This document shows positions 1 through 8,976 of a stretch of 43,273 nt of DNA, piece after piece. A program made the position numbers and the translations under genes. The DNA lies in IMG/VR virus record IMGVR_UViG_3300010413_000157, positions 1 to 43,273 of that record; one strand, written 5' to 3'. The first letter of the stretch is position 1. The number at the start of each line of letters is the position of its first letter. This stretch comes from a virus. A model generated the notes under the pieces. The model was given only the letters and a program-made list of their open reading frames with translations. It ran no database searches and was not told the origin of the DNA.

Positions 1-144
1 CTTGGCGCACAGGAGCTGGCCAGCAACATCGGGCAGGCCAACCTCTCCTCTGCCCTGCAGACACAGCAACTGGCCGGACAATTGGGAACCTCTCAGGCGC
101 AGCTCGGTATGGAGGCACAGCAGCTCGCCAGCACCCTCGGCCTG
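1..144. repeat. Left copy of 144-bp terminal direct repeat
   Basis: Bases 1-144 are identical to bases 43130-43273. The two copies join one gene in the same reading frame across the ends. This is what a circularly permuted genome, or an assembly overlap of a circular contig, looks like. It does not prove that the virion DNA has a 144-bp physical terminal repeat, because the repeat lies inside a coding sequence rather than between operons. Confidence 0.95.
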
Positions 145-696
145 TCCAACGCGGACATGCAGATGCGGGCTCAGGAGCTGGCCTCGCAGGTCGGCTCCCA
201 GAATGCCAGCCTCGTCATGCAGGCGCAGCAGATGGCGCTCACAGGGCGTCAGGAGGAGGCCGCAGCCATGCTGGAGGCAGCCGGACTGTCTCGTGACCTC
301 ATCACGCAGTCCGGTACGCTATCCACCGATCAGATGCAGAACCAGCTCGCTGCCCTGTCTATGGCACCGCAGATGGCGCAGATGGGCATGCTGCCGTACC
401 AGAACATGATGGACGTGGGCAACATCCTGCAGGGACAGACTCAGGGAGACATCAATTCCGCCCTTCAGGCATACCTGTTCAATCAGCAGGCACCGTGGGC
501 ATCACTGAACAACTACTCAGGCATCCTCGGTGGTGTATCGACCCCGTACAACAGCACTTCAACAACCGACACCGGCAGCAACCCGTTAGCGAACGCCTTG
601 GGCACCGGGGCATCAACCTATGGCCTGTACAGCATGGGATTGATGAACCCGTCCTTCGCTATCGGCCTGCCGATCCTGTCATACCTCATGTCATAA
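1..696 (+). CDS. Internal/ejection virion protein, C-terminal part (gene crosses the contig ends)
   Basis: This is the 3' part of the gene that begins at 41972. Joined through the 144-bp overlap it encodes 617 residues and ends at 694-696. The part here is rich in Gln, Ala, Met and Leu, with repeated LGxxxxQLGxQELAS-like heptad/hendecad units over about the first 90 residues (1-270), typical of long amphipathic helices. The C-terminus becomes Gly/Ser/Thr-rich and ends in a hydrophobic stretch around 610-690. It lies directly upstream of two further internal-protein genes, as ejection proteins do in P22- and T7-like phages. The ejection role is inferred from position and composition, since no catalytic motif is visible. 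Confidence 0.75.
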   Translation, partial: LGAQELASNIGQANLSSALQTQQLAGQLGTSQAQLGMEAQQLASTLGLSNADMQMRAQELASQVGSQNASLVMQAQQMALTGRQEEAAAMLEAAGLSRDLITQSGTLSTDQMQNQLAALSMAPQMAQMGMLPYQNMMDVGNILQGQTQGDINSALQAYLFNQQAPWASLNNYSGILGGVSTPYNSTSTTDTGSNPLANALGTGASTYGLYSMGLMNPSFAIGLPILSYLMS

Positions 697-706
697 GGAG
701 CCCGTC

Positions 707-1618
707 ATGGCCTACGACTTCCTCAACCCGATGCTGGGACTGGACCTCACGGAGGAGCAGAAGAAGCTCATGCTGGCTCGCGCTCTCCTTTCCGGGGGGG
801 CGGCCACCGTTGGTGCAGCTAACCAGCCGGGAATGCAGCCTTACGGGGCTGGCATGCAGGCCCTCATGGGCTCGCTGGACCAGCAACAACAGTTCGCCCT
901 TATGGCACAGATGCAGGGGCTACAGCGCAAGAACATCGAGTCCCAGATGGAATACCGTAAGGGGCAGTCCGAGATGGCTGGCAAGGAATACGAACTCAGC
1001 GTCGACAGGGAGGAGCGCCTCGCCAAGGGACAGGAGCAGGGTATCGGCATTCAGGAGCGCCAGCTCAGTCTGCAGGAGCGCCGGGCCAAACTGGAGGCGG
1101 ATGAGTATGCACGCAAACGCCGGATGATCGAGGAGCGTCAGGCGGCTGCAGAAGGGATTACCAAAGACCTGCCGGAGGGCCCTGAAGGACAACAGGAGCT
1201 TGTCAAACGACTGGCCCGATTCAATGCCCTGTATGGGTCAGGCAGCGTCTCCTACCCCTCTCAGAATCCGCTGGCTGGCATGTTCGGACAGTTCGGACAG
1301 CAGCAACAACCACAGCCTACGGCACCTGAACCTCCCAAGCCAACCGTCCGTGGAGCTGGCAGCCTGAGCGAGGGGATGCAGATACAGCAGACCGAGGACG
1401 TGGCCAAGAAAGCGGCCAAGAACGCCCGCCAGAAGTCGACAGAGGCCTATCTGTTCGTGCAGCAGGAGCTGAGCCCGGCTTATGGTGGGGTGGGCAGCAA
1501 GGAGCAGGCCCAGAACCTCATCCAGCGCACCGAGGAGCTGTGGGAGTATATCCCGGAGGGCATGCGTCCACGGGCCATCCAGATCGTTAAACGGTTGAAG
1601 GACGAGTACGGACTATGA
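707..1618 (+). CDS. Predicted internal/ejection virion protein, coiled coil
   Basis: The protein has 303 residues. The ATG at 707 follows TAAGGAG, which overlaps the stop of the upstream gene. An N-terminal 'ALLSGGAATVGAANQPG' segment is hydrophobic and glycine-rich. Residues about 60-160 are a highly charged Gln/Glu/Arg coiled coil, followed by a Pro/Gln-rich linker (about 185-215) and a helical C-terminus. The stop overlaps the start of the giant gene by four bases (ATGA), so the two are probably translationally coupled. No enzyme motif is seen. By position it is the middle of three internal or ejection proteins. An alternative is a tail-tube or scaffolding component. Confidence 0.65.
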   Translation: MAYDFLNPMLGLDLTEEQKKLMLARALLSGGAATVGAANQPGMQPYGAGMQALMGSLDQQQQFALMAQMQGLQRKNIESQMEYRKGQSEMAGKEYELSVDREERLAKGQEQGIGIQERQLSLQERRAKLEADEYARKRRMIEERQAAAEGITKDLPEGPEGQQELVKRLARFNALYGSGSVSYPSQNPLAGMFGQFGQQQQPQPTAPEPPKPTVRGAGSLSEGMQIQQTEDVAKKAAKNARQKSTEAYLFVQQELSPAYGGVGSKEQAQNLIQRTEELWEYIPEGMRPRAIQIVKRLKDEYGL

Positions 1619-4600
1619 CATTCAACGCCTTCAAGCTCGAATACCGGAAGCTGCGCCCTGACGCTGACGATGAAGAGGTCCAGCAGGCCTACGCGGCCCA
1701 TGGTATCGACATCGGTGAAGCGTTTGGTCGTGGCGTTATGGGAGGCATGTACAACACCCTCGGGGGCTTCGGCACCGTGGGTGAGATGCTTGGCTTGCCA
1801 ACCGCTGACTGGGCTGAGAAGCAGTACAAGAAGGGCGAAGAGTATGCCCTGCCACCCGAGCTGCAGGGGTACATCTGGGACAAGCCGGAGCTGGCCCTTG
1901 ACCCTCGCTGGCTGGCGGCAACCACAGGTCAGGTTTTCCCGACCATGGTTCCCAGCATGGGAGCGGGTGCCCTGACCGCCAAGGGAGCCTCTCTCATCCC
2001 TCGCCTTGCCCCCTACGCACGCGCCCTTGGCGCGGGTGTCGGTGGCGTTATGGGCGGTGCTCAGGAGGCCGCTGGTGCCTACAGGGAGACCGGCAACCTG
2101 CCGCAGGCCCTGACCTATGGCGCGGCATCATCCGTACTGAACGCTCTACCCATGTTCAAGTTCATGGACAAGGGGCCGCTTGCCGGGCGCGTACTCTCCG
2201 GTGCGGCATGGGAAGCGGCAACCGAGTACGCGGAGGAACCGACTCAGGCTCTCATCGAGGGCCGTGACGTATCGCAGGCCATGAAACAGGGCCTCAACGT
2301 CATCCCCGGGTCGTTCATGTCCGCCCTTATGTTGGGGGCTCCCACAGCAGCAATGGCGCAGCATCAGAATGCGCGACAGGACGCTGAAGCCGCTGTTGCT
2401 GCTGCCCCAACCCTACAGGAGGCCCTGACCGTCTGGACCGCCATGAGCGAAGGTGAGAGCCTCATCGATAGCGCCAAGAAACGCTTCGGTACAACCGCCA
2501 TGCCGAGCAGCGCCGGGTACATCCTGCCCGATGGTTCCATGCTCGACTTCTCCGGCCAGTCAGAGGGCAGCGGTAGCCCTATGCGTTCCTATGACCACCG
2601 GGACATTGTCCTGTCGACCCCCGACACGTTCATCGATACCGTTGCCAAGGGAAGCGACCCCACTGAGGCCATGTTCGAGTGGATGGGGCGCACCGGAGCA
2701 ATCCGCTGGACCCCGGAGGTCTGGGGGGCTGAAACCGTTGGCATGCCTACCGCTGACCAGATCACCACTCTGTTGATGGCAGCGCAGGCCAACCGCGGCG
2801 GCATCACACTGGAGTACGTCGACCCGCAGTCCCTCGAGACCGTGGACACCCACACCTTCCGTGAGGCCAGCCGCATCGACATAGAACGGTTCTTCCGGCA
2901 TGCCGACAACATGAAGAAGGTCGGCAAGTTCAAGAGTTATTACCTGCACGGTACGCCTCCCGGTGAGCAGTGGTTCCGTACCCGTGGCAAGGCGGTAACC
3001 GGGGCTCCCCCGGGTCGCCGGGCTGTGGCAGATGTGCAGCCCTTCGTTGACTCACTGAAGGCACCGCTGCGCAACCCGGCCAACCGTGGCACCCAAACCG
3101 TCAACTGGTACGGGGAAGCCGGTGAGATGATCCGCAAGCTAACCCGTGGTAACCCGGAGCTGATGGAGGATGTCACCCGGCTTGTGGCCTTGCTCTCACC
3201 GCAGAATGAAATCAGCGACAACTGGCGCGAGATGGTGGAGACCGCCTACGAGATTGCGCAGGGACGCCTGACCAAGACGCACCTGAAGATGCTCCCATCA
3301 GACTTCCGTCGACTGCTGGCCGTGAAGGACTTCAACAAGTCACAGAAGTGGATCGGCAACAAGGTGGAAAACTTCTACCGCAACATCCACGATGCCGCCT
3401 TCGGTCGCAATGACTACCCGGATGCCGTCACGCTCGACCTGTGGATGGCCAAGATGATGGGCTACAAGGGTGACCGCTTCACCGACCTGCAGTACCAGTT
3501 CGCCGCCAACGCCCTGCGCGAGGCCGTACTCCAGCACAATCTGGAGACCGGGGAGAAGCTCACCCCGGCACAGGCTCAGGCCATGATCTGGTCAGACATG
3601 CGTCGACCGGCTATCGGTGCCAAGCAGGCCATGAGCTTTGCCGAGGAGGCATCCCGTGGGATGCAGAACGTCACCTTCGAGGTGGTGCCAAGCACCGCAT
3701 TCGAGGACGGCAGGCGTCTGACCGGGGCCACCCCAGAGGTAAAGCTCGGCTTCACCCGCGCAGCCCTGTCTATCCTGCTGGATGATAAGGGGAACGACCG
3801 GCTGGCCGCTGCCATCGGCATCCCGCTCTACTACGAGCGCATGGGGACCGGTGGGTACGATGGGGCCATAACGCCGAACGTTATCAACGGGGTGCAGGCC
3901 ATGCGCCTGAATTCCCACTACGACACCTCCTACGTCCACGCCTATGCCCGGGCCCTGCAGTACCTGTTCCGTCAGGATGCGGTGCAGTGGTTCCGTGCCG
4001 ACCCGACCCTGAACATCGACAACCCGGGTGTGGCCGCTGGCGTATCCATCACGTTCAATGCCGCGCTTGATGTGCAGTCCGAGGACCTCTTCTTCGCTGC
4101 CCTTCGCGAGCACATGGGACAGGATGCCGGGTACACCAAACTGGACAACAACGAGATTGCCGTCAGCAATTATGGTGACACCGATAACCACGACTTCCTG
4201 CAACTTCTGGATGATTTTGTTGACAAATACAAGTCAGACCTGAATATCTCAGACGAGATAGTTCACTTTGGCGCTGAAGGGGAGTACATCACCCATGACT
4301 GGACCCAAGACCCGCAAGGGCAAGCCCTCCGGGCGGAGCTTGAAACATATCAAGGCCGCTCCCCCGGATCACCCAATCTACTCCGGCAGCTCGATTCTTG
4401 GCGAGAGGCGTTTGATGCCATTGCAGCGAGGGCCGAAGGAGAAGTAGCAGCCAACCCCATCATCGCACCCCTTGCCGCTGAGCGAATCGACGCGCAGGGG
4501 ATGGTGGGGGAAGTCGGCAAGCTCGTCAGGATACAGTCAGCAGCCAAGGAGGCTGAGAGATTCCTAGGTGGCTTCACTGATATCCAAGGCGATCTGCTGG

Positions 4601-7600
4601 CAAAAGTTAATCTCGATCCATTCCTCGTCACAGATATCGACATTGCCGTATACGCACCCAAGATGGCCAAGCTGCCCGATTACCCCGACATCCCAATACG
4701 GGTCGCGGATGCGGACGAGGCCCGGGCTATCACCACCATCCTAAAAACAGCGCGGACAATTGCCCCGCTGGACGGGGCCCTTGCAAACGTCGACCACATC
4801 GGCATCATGCAGACCCCAGAAAATAAGGGCGGCATCACGGTGGCGCAGTTCGTCCCCGCACAACACGGCTACAATAGCACCCTGCTGTTCAACGACAATA
4901 TGCTGCAGGCGCTCTACTCCCCGACCCTGTCACCTGTTGTGCGCCAAGCAATGGTATCTGCCGTTATGCACGAGCTTGGCCACGCCATCGATACCAATAC
5001 AACCGGTGACACCTCTTCACACCTATACCAGAGCCCGCCATTCTATATCGAGCCGGTTTCCACCCAGCTCATCCCCGACCCGACCACGGATCTTGGGGCC
5101 CGGGTTGTCTATGACAAGCGGAGCACGGGCAAGATCATGGCTGAGCTGCTTGATGTTTTCCAGAGCAAGAGGGCGCGGGCCAACGGCTTGTTCGAGTTCC
5201 TTGTCTATCCGCTCATCGACATCCCACACGTTGCCCTGCGCGGAGAGAAGATCCCGATCATTCCAGACTTGCTGGAAATCACCATCACCCCCAAAACTGT
5301 GGATGACCCCTTAGCCTATTCGGCTGTGTCACAGGTTGTCGGGTTCGAGCTTAACCGCATTCAGGGGGAGCTGTTCGCGCAACTCCACACCCTGTTCTAT
5401 ACCAATCCCATACTGATGCAGAGCGAGCTGCCTCTGTCCTACGCATTCATGGAGAAGATTTATGACCTCGAAACCCAAGCAAAAGGGCCTGATCAACTTG
5501 ATCGCGGCATACGAGAAGCGATTCGAGCATCCAGTCCCAAACAGCGCACTAAGGGCTTTGAAAGGGCCAACTGGCAAACCATTGGCCCAGACGCTGGAGG
5601 AGGCTATAAAGTCTGGGCAGCCAGTGCCTCAGTGGGCGCAGGCGAAGGAGCCGAGCCTTTATATACCAAGCCACAGGCCCCTGTTCAAAGACCCCCGTTC
5701 GTAGAGGCATCCGCCCAAGGGGTAGCCCCTGCGCAACTGGCTGAACTGGCCAAACGCGGCAAGCAGACTCAGGACGCTGCTGTGCGTCTGGCCCATGTGC
5801 TGGGCATCAACCAGAAGGAGTTGGATGAATTCCAGCGCCGGACCATCGGCATGACCCGCAACTCCGAGGAGTTGGCTCAGGCAGCCGAGCTGTTCGAGAT
5901 GCAGTGGGAGGCTGCCAAGCGGCAGTTCTCCGCGATGGCACAGAAGGTAGAGTCAGGCAACATGTCCGACAACGACTGGGTCTCAGCCGAGGAGCTGTTC
6001 GACAACCTGAACGCATCACAAGCCCAGTTCTTTGGAGTCCGTGGTGAGACCGGTCGCGCCCTGTCAATCTTCAACCGCATCAAGGACACCACACGGCTTG
6101 CAGACGCTGTGCAGATGATTCTGGACGGGCATGGTGGTCGCGACATGCTGGAGGCCAAGATAAAGCTGCTGGCCTCACTGGAGAAGTCTGGCGAGGGCTT
6201 GCGTGCAGTTCGGTCTGAGATGGCGGTCACACGCGCCGATCAACTCCTCGAGTGGTACATCAACTCACTGGTCTCCGGTATCCCGACACATGTGGTCAAT
6301 GTGACCTCCAACCTGCTGGTCTCCCTACTGGAAGACTTCACCCGTTTCGTCGCCGCCGGGATAGGAATGTTCCATGGCGGTGACAAGGTATCGATGGAGG
6401 AGGCAGTGATGCACGCTGCCGCCACCATCCCCGGGGCTGTAGCTGGCTTCAAGGCACTTGCCGGGGCCGTCGCTGACGAGAACCACCCGCTGCAGTTCCT
6501 TGGCAAGATTGACCAGCCGCGCCGCCATGCCATCCCGGGGCTGGCGGGAAAGATCATACGCCTGCCGACCAGATTCCTTGGAGCAGAAGACGCCTTCTTC
6601 AAGACCATGGCCATGACCAAGGAGCTGTATGCTCTGGCTGTTCGCCAGTCTCGCAGCACCGGAGAGAGTGTGCAGGACATCATCGATAACCCACCGCAGG
6701 AGCTTATGGATAAGGCGTGGGACGAGGGTATGCAGCGCACCTTTACCTCACGTCCCGGAGACATCGCCAGAGCCTTGTTGAGCCTAAGACGCAAGCACAA
6801 GCTCATCAATATCATCTTCCCGTTCGTCACCACACCGGCCAACATCGTCACACACGCACTTGCCTACAGCCCGGCTGGGCTTCTGTTCAAGCAGGTACGA
6901 GCAGACCTCAAGGCTGGTGGCGCTAAACGTGACGTCGCTCTGGCGCGTATGGCCACCGGCTCCAGTATAGGTGCCGCTGTGATGGGTTTGGCTGCCATGG
7001 GTCTCATCACCGGGGCTCCACCCGATGACCCCAACAAGCGCAGGCTCTGGTACGCCACTGGCATGCAGCCGTATTCCATCAAAGTGGGCAACACGTGGTA
7101 CAGCTACTCACGACTGGAACCGGTGGGCATGTTGTTCGGGGTTTCCGCTGATGCGTGGCAACTGGCCGACCGCATCGGTGTGGATGAGGCCGACAAGATC
7201 GCCACCATGGTCATTGGCTCTGCTTTCCACAACCTGCTGTCCAAGACCTACCTGCGCGGTCTATCAGACTTGGTCAACGCCATGACCGACCCTGAGCAGT
7301 ATGGGGAGCGGTGGGTCAAGAGCATGGTGACAGGCGTGGCCACCCCGGTATTCCTGTCCTACACCGCAAAGGCAACCGACCCCTATCTGCGCGAGGCCGA
7401 GACTATTCTGGATGCCATCAAGGCCCGCGTACCGGGCCTGAGCCAGACTCTGGAGCCGCGTCTCGATGTCTTCGGTCGCGAGCGCATCAACGAGGGCCAC
7501 CCTGTCTATCGCTTCTTCTCCCCGGCCTATGTCAAGGAGCACACCAAAGACCCGGTGGCCAGTGAGCTGCTGCGTCTGGAGGTGTCCATGCCGGAGGTGG

Positions 7601-7872
7601 GCAAGCAGGTTCGCGGGGTAGACCTGACCACGGTGCAGCGCAACGAGATGAAGCGCCTGCTGGGAGGGGCCAGCTATAACGCTGTTAACCGCGTCATCCA
7701 GTCACCAGCCTACCGGAACATGCCGGATCCTGTACGGGCTTGGGTGCTGGATAAGGTTGTCACCGGGGTGCGCCGCTATGGGCGGCTGTATTGGGAAGCC
7801 AGTCACCCGGAGGTGATGGCTGAGGCAAAACGCATGAAGCAGGAAGACCTAATGAACAGGGGGGGCCCGTGA
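1615..7872 (+). CDS. Giant polyvalent internal/ejected protein with zinc metallopeptidase motif
   Basis: The protein has 2085 residues, by far the largest here. The start ATG overlaps the upstream stop. Several regions can be told apart. Residues about 25-260 are Gly/Ala-rich and membrane-active in look. Around 300-320 lies 'AGYILPDGSMLDFSG', a phrase common in large phage proteins. Residues about 495-640 carry ALLSPQ and VTLDLW (V605-W610) with a conserved Lys/Tyr spacing, like a phage family related to helix-hairpin-helix glycosylases. Residues about 880-1360 contain H1119-E-L-G-H1123 with a possible third zinc ligand E1252 in GELFAQ, a zincin metallopeptidase pattern. The C-terminal 600 residues match in style the conserved end of giant polyvalent phage proteins ('SGIPTHVVNVTSN', then hydrophobic helices). 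It is probably ejected with the DNA, analogous to T7 gp16. Domain assignments are by eye. Confidence 0.85.
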   Translation: MTFNAFKLEYRKLRPDADDEEVQQAYAAHGIDIGEAFGRGVMGGMYNTLGGFGTVGEMLGLPTADWAEKQYKKGEEYALPPELQGYIWDKPELALDPRWLAATTGQVFPTMVPSMGAGALTAKGASLIPRLAPYARALGAGVGGVMGGAQEAAGAYRETGNLPQALTYGAASSVLNALPMFKFMDKGPLAGRVLSGAAWEAATEYAEEPTQALIEGRDVSQAMKQGLNVIPGSFMSALMLGAPTAAMAQHQNARQDAEAAVAAAPTLQEALTVWTAMSEGESLIDSAKKRFGTTAMPSSAGYILPDGSMLDFSGQSEGSGSPMRSYDHRDIVLSTPDTFIDTVAKGSDPTEAMFEWMGRTGAIRWTPEVWGAETVGMPTADQITTLLMAAQANRGGITLEYVDPQSLETVDTHTFREASRIDIERFFRHADNMKKVGKFKSYYLHGTPPGEQWFRTRGKAVTGAPPGRRAVADVQPFVDSLKAPLRNPANRGTQTVNWYGEAGEMIRKLTRGNPELMEDVTRLVALLSPQNEISDNWREMVETAYEIAQGRLTKTHLKMLPSDFRRLLAVKDFNKSQKWIGNKVENFYRNIHDAAFGRNDYPDAVTLDLWMAKMMGYKGDRFTDLQYQFAANALREAVLQHNLETGEKLTPAQAQAMIWSDMRRPAIGAKQAMSFAEEASRGMQNVTFEVVPSTAFEDGRRLTGATPEVKLGFTRAALSILLDDKGNDRLAAAIGIPLYYERMGTGGYDGAITPNVINGVQAMRLNSHYDTSYVHAYARALQYLFRQDAVQWFRADPTLNIDNPGVAAGVSITFNAALDVQSEDLFFAALREHMGQDAGYTKLDNNEIAVSNYGDTDNHDFLQLLDDFVDKYKSDLNISDEIVHFGAEGEYITHDWTQDPQGQALRAELETYQGRSPGSPNLLRQLDSWREAFDAIAARAEGEVAANPIIAPLAAERIDAQGMVGEVGKLVRIQSAAKEAERFLGGFTDIQGDLLAKVNLDPFLVTDIDIAVYAPKMAKLPDYPDIPIRVADADEARAITTILKTARTIAPLDGALANVDHIGIMQTPENKGGITVAQFVPAQHGYNSTLLFNDNMLQALYSPTLSPVVRQAMVSAVMHELGHAIDTNTTGDTSSHLYQSPPFYIEPVSTQLIPDPTTDLGARVVYDKRSTGKIMAELLDVFQSKRARANGLFEFLVYPLIDIPHVALRGEKIPIIPDLLEITITPKTVDDPLAYSAVSQVVGFELNRIQGELFAQLHTLFYTNPILMQSELPLSYAFMEKIYDLETQAKGPDQLDRGIREAIRASSPKQRTKGFERANWQTIGPDAGGGYKVWAASASVGAGEGAEPLYTKPQAPVQRPPFVEASAQGVAPAQLAELAKRGKQTQDAAVRLAHVLGINQKELDEFQRRTIGMTRNSEELAQAAELFEMQWEAAKRQFSAMAQKVESGNMSDNDWVSAEELFDNLNASQAQFFGVRGETGRALSIFNRIKDTTRLADAVQMILDGHGGRDMLEAKIKLLASLEKSGEGLRAVRSEMAVTRADQLLEWYINSLVSGIPTHVVNVTSNLLVSLLEDFTRFVAAGIGMFHGGDKVSMEEAVMHAAATIPGAVAGFKALAGAVADENHPLQFLGKIDQPRRHAIPGLAGKIIRLPTRFLGAEDAFFKTMAMTKELYALAVRQSRSTGESVQDIIDNPPQELMDKAWDEGMQRTFTSRPGDIARALLSLRRKHKLINIIFPFVTTPANIVTHALAYSPAGLLFKQVRADLKAGGAKRDVALARMATGSSIGAAVMGLAAMGLITGAPPDDPNKRRLWYATGMQPYSIKVGNTWYSYSRLEPVGMLFGVSADAWQLADRIGVDEADKIATMVIGSAFHNLLSKTYLRGLSDLVNAMTDPEQYGERWVKSMVTGVATPVFLSYTAKATDPYLREAETILDAIKARVPGLSQTLEPRLDVFGRERINEGHPVYRFFSPAYVKEHTKDPVASELLRLEVSMPEVGKQVRGVDLTTVQRNEMKRLLGGASYNAVNRVIQSPAYRNMPDPVRAWVLDKVVTGVRRYGRLYWEASHPEVMAEAKRMKQEDLMNRGGP
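5462..5704 (+). CDS. Possible small gene nested out of frame inside the giant gene
   Basis: An 80-residue frame starts at ATG 5462, preceded by GGAGAAG at good spacing. Its product (starting MTSKPKQKG, with 'RFEHPVPNSALRALKG' and 'LEEAIKSGQPVPQW') looks like a normal globular protein. It resembles short late-region phage proteins with an HPVP...AL...AI.SG.P pattern. The overlapping giant-protein segment is by contrast low-complexity and odd (GAGEGAEPLY). It may be a real overlapping gene or a remnant of a gene imported with the metallopeptidase segment. Function is unknown. Confidence 0.35.
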   Translation: MTSKPKQKGLINLIAAYEKRFEHPVPNSALRALKGPTGKPLAQTLEEAIKSGQPVPQWAQAKEPSLYIPSHRPLFKDPRS

Positions 7873-8228
7873 TGCAAGTATCGGATGACATGAAGCTCCT
7901 CGGCTTTGCCGGGGCCTTGATGATGACCCTGTTCACTTGGGTCTTCCACACCATCACCATCATTGAACAGCACGCATGGACCGCTGAGCAGCAGGCTGAA
8001 TATCGGGCGAACATCCAGACCCAGATCGACAATCTCAAGGGCGAAGTGGACCGCCTCAGAAAGAAGTGTGATGCCCTTCATGTGGAGGGTTTCACGCCAG
8101 CAAGTGGAGGTATCTATGAAACACGTCATTACTCGATTCGGTTCGACACCTATGGGGACTTTCGGAAGTTTCTCGACGAACGGGATGCACCATTGCTATA
8201 CAGTCGAACGACCGTGGTTAGACAATAA
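7872..8228 (+). CDS. Membrane-anchored coiled-coil protein, possible inner-membrane spanin
   Basis: The ATG at 7872 overlaps the giant gene's TGA (TGATG); a GTG three bases earlier is less likely. The product has 118 residues. It has one transmembrane helix near residues 9-29 and then a charged coiled coil (about 33-68, 'IDNLKGEVDRLRKKC'), the layout of Rz-type i-spanins or of lysis-cassette anchors. From about residue 80 its reading frame overlaps the next gene by 113 bp, and this tail probably carries little of its own structure. It is followed by a DUF5675 gene and a holin, so a lysis role is likely. No Rz1-like lipoprotein is visible in another frame. Confidence 0.6.
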   Translation: MQVSDDMKLLGFAGALMMTLFTWVFHTITIIEQHAWTAEQQAEYRANIQTQIDNLKGEVDRLRKKCDALHVEGFTPASGGIYETRHYSIRFDTYGDFRKFLDERDAPLLYSRTTVVRQ

Positions 8229-8577
8229 GCCCCGGGTATCCTGCATCCCTCCCGGCCTCTACGTTGTAGAGCGCCACGACTCTCCCAGACACCCTGACTC
8301 CTTTGCGCTGGTCAACCACGCCCTCGGTGTCTACCACTACGCCGACCCGCGAGCCATTCGCACCGCCATCCTCATCCACATTGCCAATCGCATGCAGGAG
8401 CTGATGGGCTGCATCGGCCCCGGTGACAGGCTCGGCTGTGTTCACAATGAGTGGGCAGTGATGAACTCCCGCTCAACCATGAACACCCTGCGGGGCATCA
8501 TCATGCCAGACGACACCATCGAGATCGTCTGGGCTCACAACGGAGGCAGGGAAGCTTACACATCCATGGGAGACTGA
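8116..8577 (+). CDS. DUF5675 family protein, lysis-cassette position
   Basis: I chose the ATG at 8116 because GTGGAGG precedes it and because the family begins near this point. The same frame is open further upstream, but that part looks random. The 153-residue product has the DUF5675 pattern: 'CYTVERPWLDNKPRVSCIP', then HYAD, then 'ILIHIANRMQELMGCI' and a C-terminal strand-rich segment with conserved His and Cys. DUF5675 proteins occur in many phages and their activity is not established. The gene lies between a spanin-like anchor and a holin, with no other endolysin candidate in the genome, so an envelope or cell-wall role is plausible but unproven. It overlaps the previous gene by 113 bp. 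Confidence 0.75.
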   Translation: MKHVITRFGSTPMGTFGSFSTNGMHHCYTVERPWLDNKPRVSCIPPGLYVVERHDSPRHPDSFALVNHALGVYHYADPRAIRTAILIHIANRMQELMGCIGPGDRLGCVHNEWAVMNSRSTMNTLRGIIMPDDTIEIVWAHNGGREAYTSMGD

Positions 8578-8578
8578 C

Positions 8579-8968
8579 ATGGGATTCTTTGACTGGTTTA
8601 CCTCCGGGCCCAAGGCTGCGGAGAAGGTACTGGACGCTGGCATCAAGGGACTCGATGCGCTGGTCTTCACAGATGAGGAGCGGGCTGAGCTGAACAAGCA
8701 GCTTGGTGTCCAGTGGATAGAACTGCAGAAGGTGCTCGGGGCGGAGAGTTCAATCAGGAGCGTGACCCGGCGCGTCATCGCCTTTGCTGTGGTCTTCTCC
8801 TTCATTGGTCTGGTATTGGGGGCTGCTGCTGTCTATCCGCTCTCGCCTGAGTATGCCGCCTTCCTCCTCGGCGTGGCCGAGGGGAAGTTCGGTTGGCTGG
8901 TGGTTGCGGTTGGTGGCTTCTACTTCGGACCCTACATGCTGGGACGCATGAACGGCGCGACTAAATAG
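8579..8968 (+). CDS. Holin, three-transmembrane type
   Basis: The protein has 129 residues and starts two bases after the DUF5675 stop. The N-terminal amphipathic part (GIKGLDALVFTDEERAEL) and the Arg-rich turn before the membrane segments (SVTRRVIAF) are typical of the GTA/3TM holin family. Hydrophobic helices lie near residues 64-85, 90-105 and 105-123. It should form the inner-membrane lesion that times lysis. It is the last late gene and meets the minus-strand early operon tail to tail, with only eight bases between the two stop codons and no strong terminator. Confidence 0.8.
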   Translation: MGFFDWFTSGPKAAEKVLDAGIKGLDALVFTDEERAELNKQLGVQWIELQKVLGAESSIRSVTRRVIAFAVVFSFIGLVLGAAAVYPLSPEYAAFLLGVAEGKFGWLVVAVGGFYFGPYMLGRMNGATK

Positions 8969-8976
8969 CGTAAGAC

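Noticed and set aside
2-409. 135-residue open frame at the left end
   Set aside because: It is a Ser/Arg-rich shadow of the internal-protein gene, which continues in another frame across the ends.
3592-4203. 203-residue minus-strand frame in the giant gene
   Set aside because: Val/Gly-rich antisense shadow without ribosome site.
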